From positions 1 through 38,445 of the forward strand of contig CAMEER010000011.1 of assembly GCA_945915065.1 (NCBI GenBank): DNA of 38,445 nt, read 5' to 3'. A program made the position numbers and the translations under genes. Each line of letters starts with the position of its first letter. Position 1 is the stretch's first letter. Below, piece after piece: positions 1 to 7,508 of this stretch. This stretch comes from an uncultured Clostridia bacterium (GTDB lineage Bacteria > Bacillota > Clostridia > Oscillospirales > Oscillospiraceae). The notes beneath the pieces were generated by a model that was given only the letters and a program-made list of their open reading frames with translations, was not told the origin of the DNA and searched no databases.

Positions 1-619
1 CGGAGCCGTGGCAGGAGACGCCGTGCATGTCCACCCGGATCTCCATACGGCCGCGGTGACCGCGATAGATACCACCGTCGGTAGGCTCGGTGGAGATCAC
101 AAACTCGACCTTTTCACGGGCATCCTCGGGACCGTTGAAGTACTCATTGACGATGGACTGCCAGCACATACCGTCGCAGTCCTCTTCCTGCACGGAGCCG
201 ACTACCATCATCTTGTAGCCCTTGGGCAGCAGATCCAGATCCTTCATGATCTTCACGCCGTAAGCGGCGGCAGCCATGCCGCCCTCCTGGTCGGAACCAC
301 CGCGGCCATAGATAATATCGTCGGTCTCATAGCCTTTGTAAGGGTCGGCTTCCCAGTTGTCGATATTGCCGATGCCCACAGTGTCAATGTGACTGTCGAT
401 GGCGATGATCTTGTCGCCGTCGCCCATCCAGCCGATCACATTGCCCAGCTTGTCAAACTCAACTTTGTCATAGCCGAGTGCTTTCAGTTCTTCGGCGATG
501 CGTTTGACAACGCCTTCTTCTTCGCAGGATTCGGAAGGGATGGCGATCATGTCACGCAGAAACTTTACCATAGCGGGCTTATAGCCCTCAGCAGCTTTCT
601 TGATGGCCTCAAAATCCAT
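1..619 (-). CDS. ygeY: YgeY-type M20 family hydrolase, selenium-metabolism-linked (N-terminal part, runs off window)
   Basis: This is the first 206 codons of a metal-dependent amidohydrolase/peptidase of the M20 family. The visible part starts [20 protein letters not shown] and holds the family's metal-site motifs: DSHIDTVG (His and catalytic Asp), RGGSDQEGG (bridging Asp) and QEEDCDG (general base Glu and metal Glu). The phrase [25 protein letters not shown] and the RGHRGRMEI segment fit the YgeY group, which is often found near selenium-dependent amino acid or purine catabolism genes; that link is family knowledge and is not shown here. A ggaggt Shine-Dalgarno lies 7 nt upstream of the ATG at 619. 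It is divergent from the regulator at 875. The C-terminal half and the stop codon lie beyond base 1. The substrate is unknown; a deacylated or decarbamylated amino acid derivative is plausible. Confidence 0.85.
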   Translation of the reverse strand, partial: MDFEAIKKAAEGYKPAMVKFLRDMIAIPSESCEEEGVVKRIAEELKALGYDKVEFDKLGNVIGWMGDGDKIIAIDSHIDTVGIGNIDNWEADPYKGYETDDIIYGRGGSDQEGGMAAAAYGVKIMKDLDLLPKGYKMMVVGSVQEEDCDGMCWQSIVNEYFNGPEDAREKVEFVISTEPTDGGIYRGHRGRMEIRVDMHGVSCHGS

Positions 620-684
620 AATGTACCTCCAACAAATGATATGAAACTGCATTTCTAACTGAGAATAAACGACTTCCTACGACT

Positions 685-712
685 ATAATAGCACATAGTG
701 GACGGATGTCAA
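685..712 (-). promoter_or_regulatory. Promoter of the ygeY-type gene
   Basis: On the minus strand, TTGACA (707-712) and TATTAT (685-690) are separated by 16 bp, about 65 bp before the start codon. Only sequence match supports it. Confidence 0.55.
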
Positions 713-752
713 ACAAAAAATTATTATTCCTAAAATTTTTTTTGGAAAAGCG

Positions 753-780
753 TTGATTTCTTCTTAAAGTATGATATGAT
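753..780 (+). promoter_or_regulatory. Promoter of the PAS-HTH regulator and PLP enzyme genes
   Basis: TTGATT (753-758) and TATGAT (775-780) with a 16-bp spacer face right. The divergent promoter for the hydrolase gene is only 40 bp away, so a regulator bound between 713 and 752, an AT-rich stretch, could touch both. Confidence 0.45.
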
Positions 781-874
781 AGGTATAGCAAAGTAATTGG
801 CATAGAGTCGAGAGGAATGGTATTCTTCGGGACGACACCAGAATCTTATATTTTGATAAGGAGAGTTGATCGTT

Positions 875-1528
875 ATGGAAGCAAAACGGTTAGAAGCTCT
901 GAAGCAAATTGCCGCAGGCATCGCAGCACAGTTCGGCGACAAGTGCGAGGTGGTGATCCACGATGTGAGCGGCGGTCATCCGGAGCATACCATTGTGCAT
1001 ATTGAAAATGGACATGTATCCGGCCGAAAGGTGGGCGACGGTGCATCGCAGGTGGTGCTGGATCAATTCAAGAGCCAGAATGAGCATCCCAAGGATCACC
1101 TGTGCTATCTGACCCGGACGCCGGACGGCAAGATCCTCAAGTCCTCCTCTCTCTATATCCGCAACAACCGCGGCAACGTCATCGGTATTTTTTCCATGAA
1201 CTATGACATCACCAATATGATGATGATGCATCAGGACCTGGGCGAGTTCATGATGACCCGTGACAAGGAACAGTCCGAGCCGGAAAAGATCATCAATGTC
1301 AACAACGTGCTGGATGAGCTGATCGAGCAGTCGGTGCAGCAGGTGGGAAAGCCTGTGGCGCTGATGAATAAGGACGATAAGGTGCGGGCCATCCGTTTCC
1401 TGAACGAGGCCGGCGCGTTCCTTGTGACAAAATCCACAGACAAAGTGGCAAAATACTTCGGTATTTCCAAATATACTCTATACTCTTATATTGACGCCAA
1501 TAAACAGCAGGAGGAAAAGAAAAAATGA
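875..1528 (+). CDS. YheO/DauR-like transcriptional regulator (PAS-like domain plus HTH)
   Basis: A 217-residue DNA-binding regulator. Residues about 10-125 form the YheO-type PAS-like sensor (EVVIHDVSGGHPEHTIVHIENGHV and the segment with SLYIRNNRGNVIGIFSMNYD). Residues about 165-210 form the C-terminal helix-turn-helix (VRAIRFLNEAGAFLVTKSTD then VAKYFGISKYTLYSYI). This architecture is known from DauR, which controls D-arginine catabolism, and from regulators beside amino acid degradation genes. The ATG at 875 was chosen over a TTG at 866 because aaggag at 858-863 is well spaced from it. The stop overlaps the next start by 4 bp (ATGA), so it is cotranscribed with the PLP enzyme and probably controls this locus and the divergent hydrolase. 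The ligand is unknown. Confidence 0.85.
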   Translation: MEAKRLEALKQIAAGIAAQFGDKCEVVIHDVSGGHPEHTIVHIENGHVSGRKVGDGASQVVLDQFKSQNEHPKDHLCYLTRTPDGKILKSSSLYIRNNRGNVIGIFSMNYDITNMMMMHQDLGEFMMTRDKEQSEPEKIINVNNVLDELIEQSVQQVGKPVALMNKDDKVRAIRFLNEAGAFLVTKSTDKVAKYFGISKYTLYSYIDANKQQEEKKK

Positions 1529-3000
1529 TTGATCTGTCCATCAACAAGGTTGGCCTGGAACATAACATCCAGAAGGCCAAGGAGAACAACGTCATCATCC
1601 CCACCATTGCCCAGATGCAGAATCCCGACCTGATCCCCGAGAAGATCAAGGCCAAGCTGAGCCACACCGGCCTGTGGGACGTGGATCCCGTGAACCTGTT
1701 CCGCATTTCCTGGCACAATGAGGCCAAGGAGACCGGCGGTTTGTTCCAGAAGGTCCCCAACTATGTGGAGATCCCCAGCAAGCTGTCCGGCGTACCCTGC
1801 CGCATCATCGCCATGTCCGGCAAGTGGTTCCCCACTGGCTGCCACAAGGTGGGCGCTTCCTTTGGCTGCCTGGCACCCCGTCTGGTGACCGGCCAGTTCG
1901 ACGCCACCTATCATCACGCCGTATGGCCCTCCACCGGTAACTACTGCCGCGGCGGCGCCTTCAACTCCAAGCTGCTGGCCTGCGAGTCCGTGGCGATCCT
2001 GCCTCAGGATATGTCCAAGGAGCGTTTTGACTGGCTCAAGTCCATTGCCGGCCAGATCATCGCCACCCCCGGCTGCGAGTCCAACGTCAAGGAGATCTTC
2101 GACAAGACCTGGGAGCTGAAGCAGGATCCCACCATGATGATCTTCAACCAGTTCGCCGAGATGGGCAACCCCCTGTGGCACTACAATGTCACCGGTTATG
2201 CTCTGGCGGAGCTGTTTGAGGCGGTGAAAAAGCCCGGCCAGAACTTTGCCGGCGCCTGCTTTACCTCCGGCTCTGCCGGCACCATGTCCGCCGGCGACCT
2301 GCTGAAGGAGCGCTATCCCCATCTGAAGCTGGCCGTGGGCGAAGCCCTGCAGTGCCCCACCATTCTGGACAACGGCTTCGGCGGCCACCGCATCGAGGGT
2401 ATCGGCGACAAGCACATCCCCTGGATCCATAATGTGAAGAACACCGATATGGCCATCGCGATCGATGATGAGGACAGCCAGCGCCTGCTGCGCCTGTTCA
2501 ACACCCACGAGGGTCAGAAGTACATGAAGGAAGAGCTGGGCATGACCGACGAGGAAGTCGAGAAGATGACCTGGCTGGGTATCTCCGGCATCGCCAACGT
2601 GCTGTGCTGCATCAAGATGGCCAAGTACTATGAACTGACCGAGAACGATGTGGTAGGCACCGTCCTGACCGACTCCGCTGTGATGTATCAGTCCCGTATC
2701 GAGGAACTGAACGAGATGCACGGCGCTTACAACGCTCACGAGGCTTCTCTGGATCACCACCTGCATATGCTGGGCCTCAAGACCGACAGCATGCTGGAGC
2801 TGACCTATGCCGAGCGCAAGCGCGTTCACAACCTGAAGTACTACACTTGGGTGGAGCAGCAGCAGATGAACGTGGAGGATCTGAACGCTCAGTGGTACGA
2901 CACCAAGGGCACCTGGGACGCCGTTCACGCCCAGGCCAAGGAGCTGGACGAGCTGATCAACGAGTTCAACGAGGCTACCGGCCTGCTGAAGGCACTGTAA
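1525..3000 (+). CDS. PLP-dependent enzyme, fold type II (cysteine synthase/TrpB-like), function unknown
   Basis: A 491-residue soluble enzyme of the fold-type-II pyridoxal phosphate superfamily. The likely Schiff-base lysine is K108 in GCHKVGASFG, which resembles the HK context of TrpB more than the SxKDR of threonine synthase. A glycine/serine-rich phosphate-binding loop is visible at FTSGSAGTMSAGD, around residue 250. It is longer than cysteine synthases (about 310 residues) and has a helical C-terminus. It is translationally coupled to the regulator by the ATGA overlap. The next gene also encodes a fold-type-II enzyme and the divergent gene is an M20 hydrolase, so breakdown or rearrangement of an amino acid is the best guess. 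I cannot name the reaction. Similar proteins are usually annotated only as pyridoxal-phosphate-dependent proteins. Confidence 0.8.
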   Translation: MIDLSINKVGLEHNIQKAKENNVIIPTIAQMQNPDLIPEKIKAKLSHTGLWDVDPVNLFRISWHNEAKETGGLFQKVPNYVEIPSKLSGVPCRIIAMSGKWFPTGCHKVGASFGCLAPRLVTGQFDATYHHAVWPSTGNYCRGGAFNSKLLACESVAILPQDMSKERFDWLKSIAGQIIATPGCESNVKEIFDKTWELKQDPTMMIFNQFAEMGNPLWHYNVTGYALAELFEAVKKPGQNFAGACFTSGSAGTMSAGDLLKERYPHLKLAVGEALQCPTILDNGFGGHRIEGIGDKHIPWIHNVKNTDMAIAIDDEDSQRLLRLFNTHEGQKYMKEELGMTDEEVEKMTWLGISGIANVLCCIKMAKYYELTENDVVGTVLTDSAVMYQSRIEELNEMHGAYNAHEASLDHHLHMLGLKTDSMLELTYAERKRVHNLKYYTWVEQQQMNVEDLNAQWYDTKGTWDAVHAQAKELDELINEFNEATGLLKAL

Positions 3001-3022
3001 GAATCACATATCTGAACGCTGA

Positions 3023-3057
3023 CAGGGCGGGGCTTTCGCCCCGCCCTGATTCTTTTT
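3023..3057 (+). terminator. Intrinsic terminator between the two PLP enzyme genes
   Basis: A perfect 11-bp GC stem, cagggcggggc (3023-3033) with gccccgccctg (3038-3048), a tttc loop and a T-rich tail to 3057. It ends only 18 bp before the next start codon. I see no separate promoter after it, so it may be an internal attenuator. Confidence 0.85.
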
Positions 3058-3075
3058 AATAAGGAGAGAACCACC

Positions 3076-4317
3076 ATGAAAAATGTGAAATACGGCAAGT
3101 GCGTCCGCTGCGGCAAGACCTACGAGGCCACGCCGGATCTGACCAACTGCGAATGCGGCGGCATTCTGGATATCGTCTATGATTACGACTATATCAAGTC
3201 CGTGCTGACCAAGGAGAAGCTGGCTAAGCGGGACAACCGCTCCATGTGGCGCTACCGTGAGCTGCTGCCTGTGGAGGAGACCACCCCCGACACGCCGCTG
3301 CGCGTGGGCTGGAGCCCGCTTTACGAGGAGCCGAAACTGGCGGAACTGCTGGGCATCAAAAAGCTGTGGGTCAAGGACGACGGCCAGAACCCCACCGCGT
3401 CTCTGAAGGACCGAGCCAGCGCCATGGCAGTGGCCAAGGCCATGGAAGCCGGCGCCAAGACCATCGCCTGCTCCTCCACCGGCAATGCTGCCAGCTCTCT
3501 GGCCGGCAATGCCGCTGCCGCGGGACTCAAGACCTTTATCTTTGTGCCGGAGCGCGCGCCTCAGGGTAAGGTGGCTCAGCTGATGATCTTCGGCGCCAAT
3601 GTCATCTCCGTCAAGGGCAACTATGAGGATACCTTCAAAATGTCCGCTGCTGCCATTGAGAAATACGGCTGGTACAACCGCAACGCCGCCATTAACCCCT
3701 ATCTCAGCGAGGGTAAAAAGACGGTGGCGCTGGAGATCGCCGAGCAGCTGAACTGGGAGATGCCCGACTATCTGGCCATCTCCGTGGGTGACGGCTGCAC
3801 CATCGCCGGCGTGTGGAAGGGCTTCAAGGATCTGTACGCCATCGGTTTTATCGACAAGCTGCCCCGCCTGATCTCTGCCCAGTCTCTGGGCTGCTATCCC
3901 ATCAACCGGGCCATTCAGAATAACGAGCCGTGGGAGCCCATGGAGGAGAACACCATTGCCGACTCCATCTCCGTGGGTGTGCCCCGCAACGCCGACAAGG
4001 CGCTGATGGCCATTCGGGAGTCCAACGGTATCGCCGTCAACGTCTCTGATGAGGAAATCCTGGCGGCCCAGCGGCTGCTGGGCCGTACCTGCGGCGTGTT
4101 CGGTGAGCCTGCCGGCGTCACCGGCACTGCGGCACTGAAAAAGGCCTGCGAGCAGGGGCTGATTCCCCACGACGCCACCGTGGTGTCCGTGGTCACCGGC
4201 AACGGCCTGAAGGATGTGGCCAACGCCATCAAGTCCGCCGGTTCCCCTGTCCATATCGCGCCGGATCTCGACCTGATGGTGGAGGAATTTAAGAAGCGCG
4301 GCGTGGTCGTGGAGTAA
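3076..4317 (+). CDS. Threonine synthase family PLP enzyme
   Basis: A 413-residue member of the threonine synthase family. The N-terminus has a zinc-ribbon-like cysteine set (C9, C12, C25, C27), as in archaeal-type threonine synthases. The PLP lysine is K111 in NPTASLKDR, and the substrate/phosphate loop reads ACSSTGNAASSLAGNAAAAG. Biosynthetic ThrC converts O-phosphohomoserine to threonine. No homoserine kinase or dehydrogenase gene is near, and the neighbours (PLP enzyme, PAS-HTH regulator, M20 hydrolase) look catabolic, so this copy could be a paralogue with another beta/gamma-elimination or replacement substrate. The SD is aaggag at 3061-3066 and ATG is at 3076. It is likely transcribed by read-through from the upstream gene. 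Confidence 0.8.
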   Translation: MKNVKYGKCVRCGKTYEATPDLTNCECGGILDIVYDYDYIKSVLTKEKLAKRDNRSMWRYRELLPVEETTPDTPLRVGWSPLYEEPKLAELLGIKKLWVKDDGQNPTASLKDRASAMAVAKAMEAGAKTIACSSTGNAASSLAGNAAAAGLKTFIFVPERAPQGKVAQLMIFGANVISVKGNYEDTFKMSAAAIEKYGWYNRNAAINPYLSEGKKTVALEIAEQLNWEMPDYLAISVGDGCTIAGVWKGFKDLYAIGFIDKLPRLISAQSLGCYPINRAIQNNEPWEPMEENTIADSISVGVPRNADKALMAIRESNGIAVNVSDEEILAAQRLLGRTCGVFGEPAGVTGTAALKKACEQGLIPHDATVVSVVTGNGLKDVANAIKSAGSPVHIAPDLDLMVEEFKKRGVVVE

Positions 4318-4365
4318 AAGCGGCCGGCGAAAATCTTATGATTCTGCCGCAAGGCTGAGCATAGA

Positions 4366-4394
4366 GAAAGGGGCGGTGAAAACCGCTCCTTTTT
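4366..4394 (+). terminator. Terminator after the threonine synthase-like gene
   Basis: The stem aaaggggcggt (4367-4377) pairs with accgctccttt through a gaaa tetraloop (4378-4381), with one G-T pair, and ends in a T run. It closes the left-hand operon. Confidence 0.8.
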
Positions 4395-4487
4395 CCATAA
4401 ATAATCTTGTGCATCGCCGCAAATGTCAAGAAGTTTTTGCAGTATTGACAAAAAATATCAAAGTACGGAGCAGAAAATACCACAACG

Positions 4488-4570
4488 AAAAAGTCCTGTA
4501 AAGGAGCTTTCGCGGCATAAAACCAGTGTGAGCACTGGATTTATTCCACGGTCTCCTTGACAGGGCTTTT
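4488..4570. repeat. 83-nt imperfect fold-back (long hairpin)
   Basis: The left arm (4493-4528, preceded by five A) and the right arm (4533-4566, followed by TTTT) pair almost along their whole length around a tgag loop. The loop-proximal part is ccagtg/cactgg, then an ataaa/tttat block, a short mismatch, and cctgtaaaggag against ctccttgacagg. It could be a miniature inverted-repeat element, a small RNA with its own terminator, or a very long terminator. No homologous copy occurs elsewhere in the window. Confidence 0.65.
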
Positions 4571-4593
4571 ATCGTTGCGTGTTGGTGAAGAAA

Positions 4594-4615
4594 CACAGCT
4601 CGCGAGCGAGCTGTG
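4594..4615. repeat. 22-nt perfect inverted repeat
   Basis: cacagctcg (4594-4602) and cgagctgtg (4607-4615) flank a cgag loop. No T run follows on either strand, so it is not an obvious terminator. Confidence 0.6.
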
Positions 4616-4648
4616 CTGCACTCACTACTTAAGTTTTGTATTTCGACA

Positions 4649-4813
4649 ATGACCGCTGATGATGGCGGTTCTGGTAAATACATTGGTTTAGCCTATTCGT
4701 TTAATATCGACGGACATTTAGAGAGCAACGGAAAGTATGAAGTAGATACATACACATACAAGATTTTCGGTATTACCATTAAACAAGGTGAAGCAAATCC
4801 CCAAAAAGGATAA
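4649..4813 (+). CDS. Short hypothetical open frame, possibly a gene remnant
   Basis: A 54-codon frame whose product ends YEVDTYTYKIFGITIKQGEA and a few more residues. It has AT-rich codon use unlike its neighbours, no Shine-Dalgarno, and no family that I recognise. It may be a fragment of an acquired gene rather than an expressed protein. Confidence 0.2.
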   Translation: MTADDGGSGKYIGLAYSFNIDGHLESNGKYEVDTYTYKIFGITIKQGEANPQKG

Positions 4814-4819
4814 GCGACT

Positions 4820-4837
4820 AACCAATTCCAATTGGTT
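4820..4837. repeat. 18-nt perfect palindromic repeat
   Basis: aaccaatt and aattggtt are separated by cc. The form suits a protein-binding operator or a recombination end, but nothing nearby decides between them. Confidence 0.5.
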
Positions 4838-4864
4838 GAACTGAATAGCACATATTCTCCGATG

Positions 4865-4892
4865 GGAGCAAGGTGGATTTCCACCTTGCTCC
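4865..4892. repeat. 12-bp perfect hairpin
   Basis: ggagcaaggtgg (4865-4876) and ccaccttgctcc (4881-4892) around an attt loop. The strength is that of a terminator, but no T run follows on either strand. Confidence 0.6.
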
Positions 4893-4990
4893 TATTGCTA
4901 TGCTTAGAGTTCCGTCAAATCGACGAAGGGTTTTGTGGATAGGCTTATATCAACACAAAAGGTAAAAGGGAGTGATGGACCAAGAGCATA

Positions 4991-5019
4991 TTGCCAACCA
5001 AACGGGACTGTGCTACAAT
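4991..5019 (+). promoter_or_regulatory. Promoter of the FrhB-like gene and queH
   Basis: TTGCCA (4991-4996), a 17-bp spacer and TACAAT (5014-5019), 40 bp before the start codon. Confidence 0.6.
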
Positions 5020-5058
5020 GATCCCATAGTTTAACCATGGAGCAAGGAGGCGTGTGCC

Positions 5059-6213
5059 ATGACGGAGACGGCAAAGCCGCAGCTGGCGCCCCGGGACCTC
5101 TGTACCGGCTGCGGTGCGTGCAGCAGCGGCTGTCCCAAGGGCGCCATCCATATGGTGCGTGACCGCGAGGGCTTTCTGTATCCGCAGATCTCCGACGGCT
5201 GTGTCAGCTGCGGCCACTGCGCTCATGTGTGCCCGGTGCTGAAGCAGCGGGAGGTGCGCAGCCAGCCGGCGGCGTTCATTGTATGGAACGAGAATGAGAC
5301 GGTGCGGGTCCAATCGACGGCGGGCGGCGTGTTTACGGCGCTGGCGGAATTTGCGCTGGAGAGCGGCGGCGTGGTATTCGGCGCGGCAGTGGATGAAAAG
5401 CTGCAGGTGCGCCATATTGCTGTGAAGAATAAAGAGGATATCCGGATGCTGCGGGGCGCTAAGCCCATCCAGAGCGAGTTGGGCGAAGCCTACCAGCAGG
5501 TGCAGATGTATCTGGAGCAGGGACGTTTCGTGCTGTTTTCCGGCACACCCTGCCAGGTGGACGGCCTGTACCGTTTTTTGGGGGAGCACCCGGAAAACCT
5601 GCTGACCTGTGATTTTGCTTGCGGCGGTGTCGTCTCTCCCGGCGTGTGGGGACGGTTCGTGGAATCCATGAACTACGTCAAGCGTCACCGCGCGGTGGAG
5701 GTTCGCTTCTGCGAAAAGATGAAAGGGGAGAAGGATCGCCGTTTCCGGGTCCGGTTTGAGGGCGGCGGCACCTTTGACGCGCCGCTGGGAAAAAGCCAGA
5801 TGGGGCGCGGTATCGCCCGGCGTCTGTTTTTGCGGCCGGCCTGCTACCATTGCGCCTACGCCAATACCAATCGCCCCGCTGATCTGACCATGGGTGCGCT
5901 CTGGGACTTGCCGAAAGAATCCTGCCAGAAGGGCAGTGTGTCGCTGCTGCTGATCAATACGGTAAAGGGCGCCCATATTTTTGACCGGCTGCCGCTGAAG
6001 CGGGAGGGCTGGGCACTGGAGGAGGCCGTGGCGGACAACGCCGCTTTGCGCGGTGCTGCCGTGCAGCCGCCGGATCGCCAGAAGTTTTTCGAGGAGCTGG
6101 AGCGTCTGCCCTTCCGAAAGGTATGTGACCGGTTCCTGTCCCTTCGTCCCTATCAGGGGCAGCAGGGGGACAAGTGGGCGGCGCTGAAGGAGAAGCTATG
6201 GAAAAAACGCTGA
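5059..6213 (+). CDS. Coenzyme F420 hydrogenase/dehydrogenase beta-subunit family Fe-S protein
   Basis: A 384-residue cytoplasmic electron-transfer protein. The N-terminus carries two 4Fe-4S motifs: C15/C18/C21/C25 (CTGCGACSSGC) and C48/C51/C54/C58 (CVSCGHCAHVC). The rest matches the FrhB/FdhB N- and C-terminal domains, with FSGTPCQVDGLYRFL around residue 160 and further cysteines near FLRPACYHCAYAN. In methanogens such subunits bind FAD and F420. In F420-lacking Clostridia the family acts as a flavin/Fe-S oxidoreductase, often near polysaccharide genes, and the partner is unknown. An aaggagg SD precedes the ATG. It overlaps queH by 16 bp, so the two are coexpressed. It could pass electrons to QueH, but that is inference. 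Confidence 0.85.
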   Translation: MTETAKPQLAPRDLCTGCGACSSGCPKGAIHMVRDREGFLYPQISDGCVSCGHCAHVCPVLKQREVRSQPAAFIVWNENETVRVQSTAGGVFTALAEFALESGGVVFGAAVDEKLQVRHIAVKNKEDIRMLRGAKPIQSELGEAYQQVQMYLEQGRFVLFSGTPCQVDGLYRFLGEHPENLLTCDFACGGVVSPGVWGRFVESMNYVKRHRAVEVRFCEKMKGEKDRRFRVRFEGGGTFDAPLGKSQMGRGIARRLFLRPACYHCAYANTNRPADLTMGALWDLPKESCQKGSVSLLLINTVKGAHIFDRLPLKREGWALEEAVADNAALRGAAVQPPDRQKFFEELERLPFRKVCDRFLSLRPYQGQQGDKWAALKEKLWKKR

Positions 6214-6770
6214 TGCATACCTGCTGCGCTCCCTGCTCCGTGGCCTGTATCCACCAGCTGCGCAGCGAGGGGATCGAGCCGGTGTCCTACTGGTTCAACC
6301 CCAATATCCATCCGTATCAGGAGTACAAGGCCCGGCGGGATACGCTGATGGCCTATGCGCCCACCATCGGCATGGAGCTGATCGTGCAGGAGGACTACGG
6401 CCTGCGGGACTTCTGCCGCGCCGTGGCGGAGGATATCGACCACCGCTGCGGCCATTGCTACACGGTGCGGCTGGAGCAGACTGCCCGGTTCGCCGCCGAA
6501 AACGGCTTTGACAGCTTCACCTCCACGCTGTTTGTCAGCCCCTACCAGCAGCACGAGCGCATGGCGCGGATCGCGGAGGAGATGGCCCGGCGCTACGGCG
6601 TGCGGTTCCTGTACCGTGACTTCCGTCCCGGCTTCCGGGCGGGACAGCAGGAGGCCAGGGAGCTGGGCTTCTACATGCAGAAATACTGCGGCTGTGTGTT
6701 CAGCGAGGAGGAGCGCTATCAAAAGCAGATCCGGCGGGATCAGAAGGAACCGCTGAAGCATATTGGTTGA
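6198..6770 (+). CDS. queH: Epoxyqueuosine reductase QueH
   Basis: A 190-residue enzyme of the DUF208 family, which makes the last step of queuosine synthesis in tRNA by reducing epoxyqueuosine. It replaces the B12-dependent QueG. Visible hallmarks are the N-terminal TCCAPCS (C9, C10, C13), DHRCGHCY in the middle and YCGCVFSEEERYQ near the end; these cysteines hold the metal/Fe-S centre in the family. ATG 6198 was chosen because the protein then starts MEKTLMHTCCAPCS, as the family does, and aaggaga stands just before it. An upstream GTG at 6174 would add eight unsupported residues. The start lies inside the end of the Fe-S gene, so translation is coupled. Confidence 0.92.
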   Translation: MEKTLMHTCCAPCSVACIHQLRSEGIEPVSYWFNPNIHPYQEYKARRDTLMAYAPTIGMELIVQEDYGLRDFCRAVAEDIDHRCGHCYTVRLEQTARFAAENGFDSFTSTLFVSPYQQHERMARIAEEMARRYGVRFLYRDFRPGFRAGQQEARELGFYMQKYCGCVFSEEERYQKQIRRDQKEPLKHIG

Positions 6771-6777
6771 CATAAAT

Positions 6778-6813
6778 AGGAAGGCTTCCCATGGCGGGAA
6801 ACCTTCCTTTTTT
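6778..6813 (+). terminator. Terminator after queH
   Basis: aggaaggcttccc (6778-6790) pairs with gggaaaccttcct (6796-6808) with one mismatch, followed by five more T. It also separates queH from the convergent membrane-protein gene. Confidence 0.85.
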
Positions 6814-6821
6814 GTGCGGTC

Positions 6822-7325
6822 TCAAAACGGGATCGGAGCCATGGCTGCGGCGTCGTGGGGATCCAGAAAGATGCCGCCGTAAGGCGGCAGCGCCGTCAGC
6901 AGCAGATAGGCGATACCCAGCAGAATAACCAGCAGGTACCACGGCAGCTCGCTGCCCCGCAGGTACCGCCGCAGCACGAAATGATACAGCGCCATACCTG
7001 CCAGTACGGCAGCACAGAACAAAGCGTACAGTGGCACGACACTCCATAGAAGTTGACATAATATAATCATCAACCCGGTGGATAGCGCCAGTGCGGCACA
7101 GTGGCCGCCCCGTGAGGTAGTACCGGGCGGTTCCAGCCGCCACAGCAGCAGGGCGCCGCACAGATAGGGCCAGAACACCAGCTTTCCCAGCTCCCACGGA
7201 CTTTCGTTGATGGGGGAGAGCACCTCTGTGGCCGGGGAGGGCAGCGTGACGGCTAACCCCCGCAGCAGCACGGCGGCGGCCGCGGTCAGCAGGAAAGCCC
7301 ATAGGTAACGCAGACGACGGAACAT
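6822..7325 (-). CDS. DUF6512-like integral membrane protein
   Basis: A 167-residue hydrophobic protein with about five membrane segments. The conserved stretch after the first helix, VLSPINESPWELGKLVFWPY, is typical of the DUF6512 group as I remember it; no function is known. The start at 7325 was chosen because aaggag lies 8 nt before this ATG, while a frame extension to 7400 has no such site and encodes a non-hydrophobic leader. It is divergent from the flippase gene and convergent with queH. No partner gene shows what it does. Confidence 0.65.
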   Translation of the reverse strand: MFRRLRYLWAFLLTAAAAVLLRGLAVTLPSPATEVLSPINESPWELGKLVFWPYLCGALLLWRLEPPGTTSRGGHCAALALSTGLMIILCQLLWSVVPLYALFCAAVLAGMALYHFVLRRYLRGSELPWYLLVILLGIAYLLLTALPPYGGIFLDPHDAAAMAPIPF

Positions 7326-7447
7326 GACGGTCACTCCTTGTATGATAGTTTCGCATCGCCCGGCGCAGAGCGGCTCCGCGGGGCGAAAAACCCGGTACAT
7401 CTCATATCTATGCGCCGCCGGTGCCGGTCAGTCGAAAAAGTTTGACC

Positions 7448-7476
7448 TTTACACAATGGGAAAAACAGGATATAAT
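7448..7476 (+). promoter_or_regulatory. Promoter of the flippase-TetR operon
   Basis: TTTACA (7448-7453), a 17-bp spacer and a perfect TATAAT (7471-7476), 33 bp before the flippase start. Confidence 0.65.
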
Positions 7477-7508
7477 AACATGTTGAATTGTGTAAAAGGA
7501 GCCGGTAC

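Larger units (their letters stand above)
4395..4990. other. AT-rich island without a convincing gene
   Basis: This stretch of about 600 bp has clearly lower GC than the flanking genes and a high density of inverted repeats: 4488-4570, 4594-4615, 4820-4837 and 4865-4892. One 54-codon frame (4649-4813) is open but lacks a ribosome binding site. The mix of unusual composition and fold-backs suggests decayed or acquired DNA, such as a remnant of a mobile element. No transposase or integrase fragment is recognisable, so this is inference. Confidence 0.5.

Noticed and set aside
8..658. Plus-strand open frame at the left edge
   Set aside because: It is antisense to the YgeY-type hydrolase, which has metal-site motifs and a good ribosome binding site.
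1486..2928. Long open frame on the minus strand opposite the 491-aa PLP enzyme gene
   Set aside because: It is an antisense shadow of GC-rich codons. The product is rich in low-complexity His, Gln, Gly and Leu and has no family features. The same holds for long antisense frames at 7449-9074, 19721-21682, 23805-26336, 28324-30531, 33030-35204 and 36189-37709.
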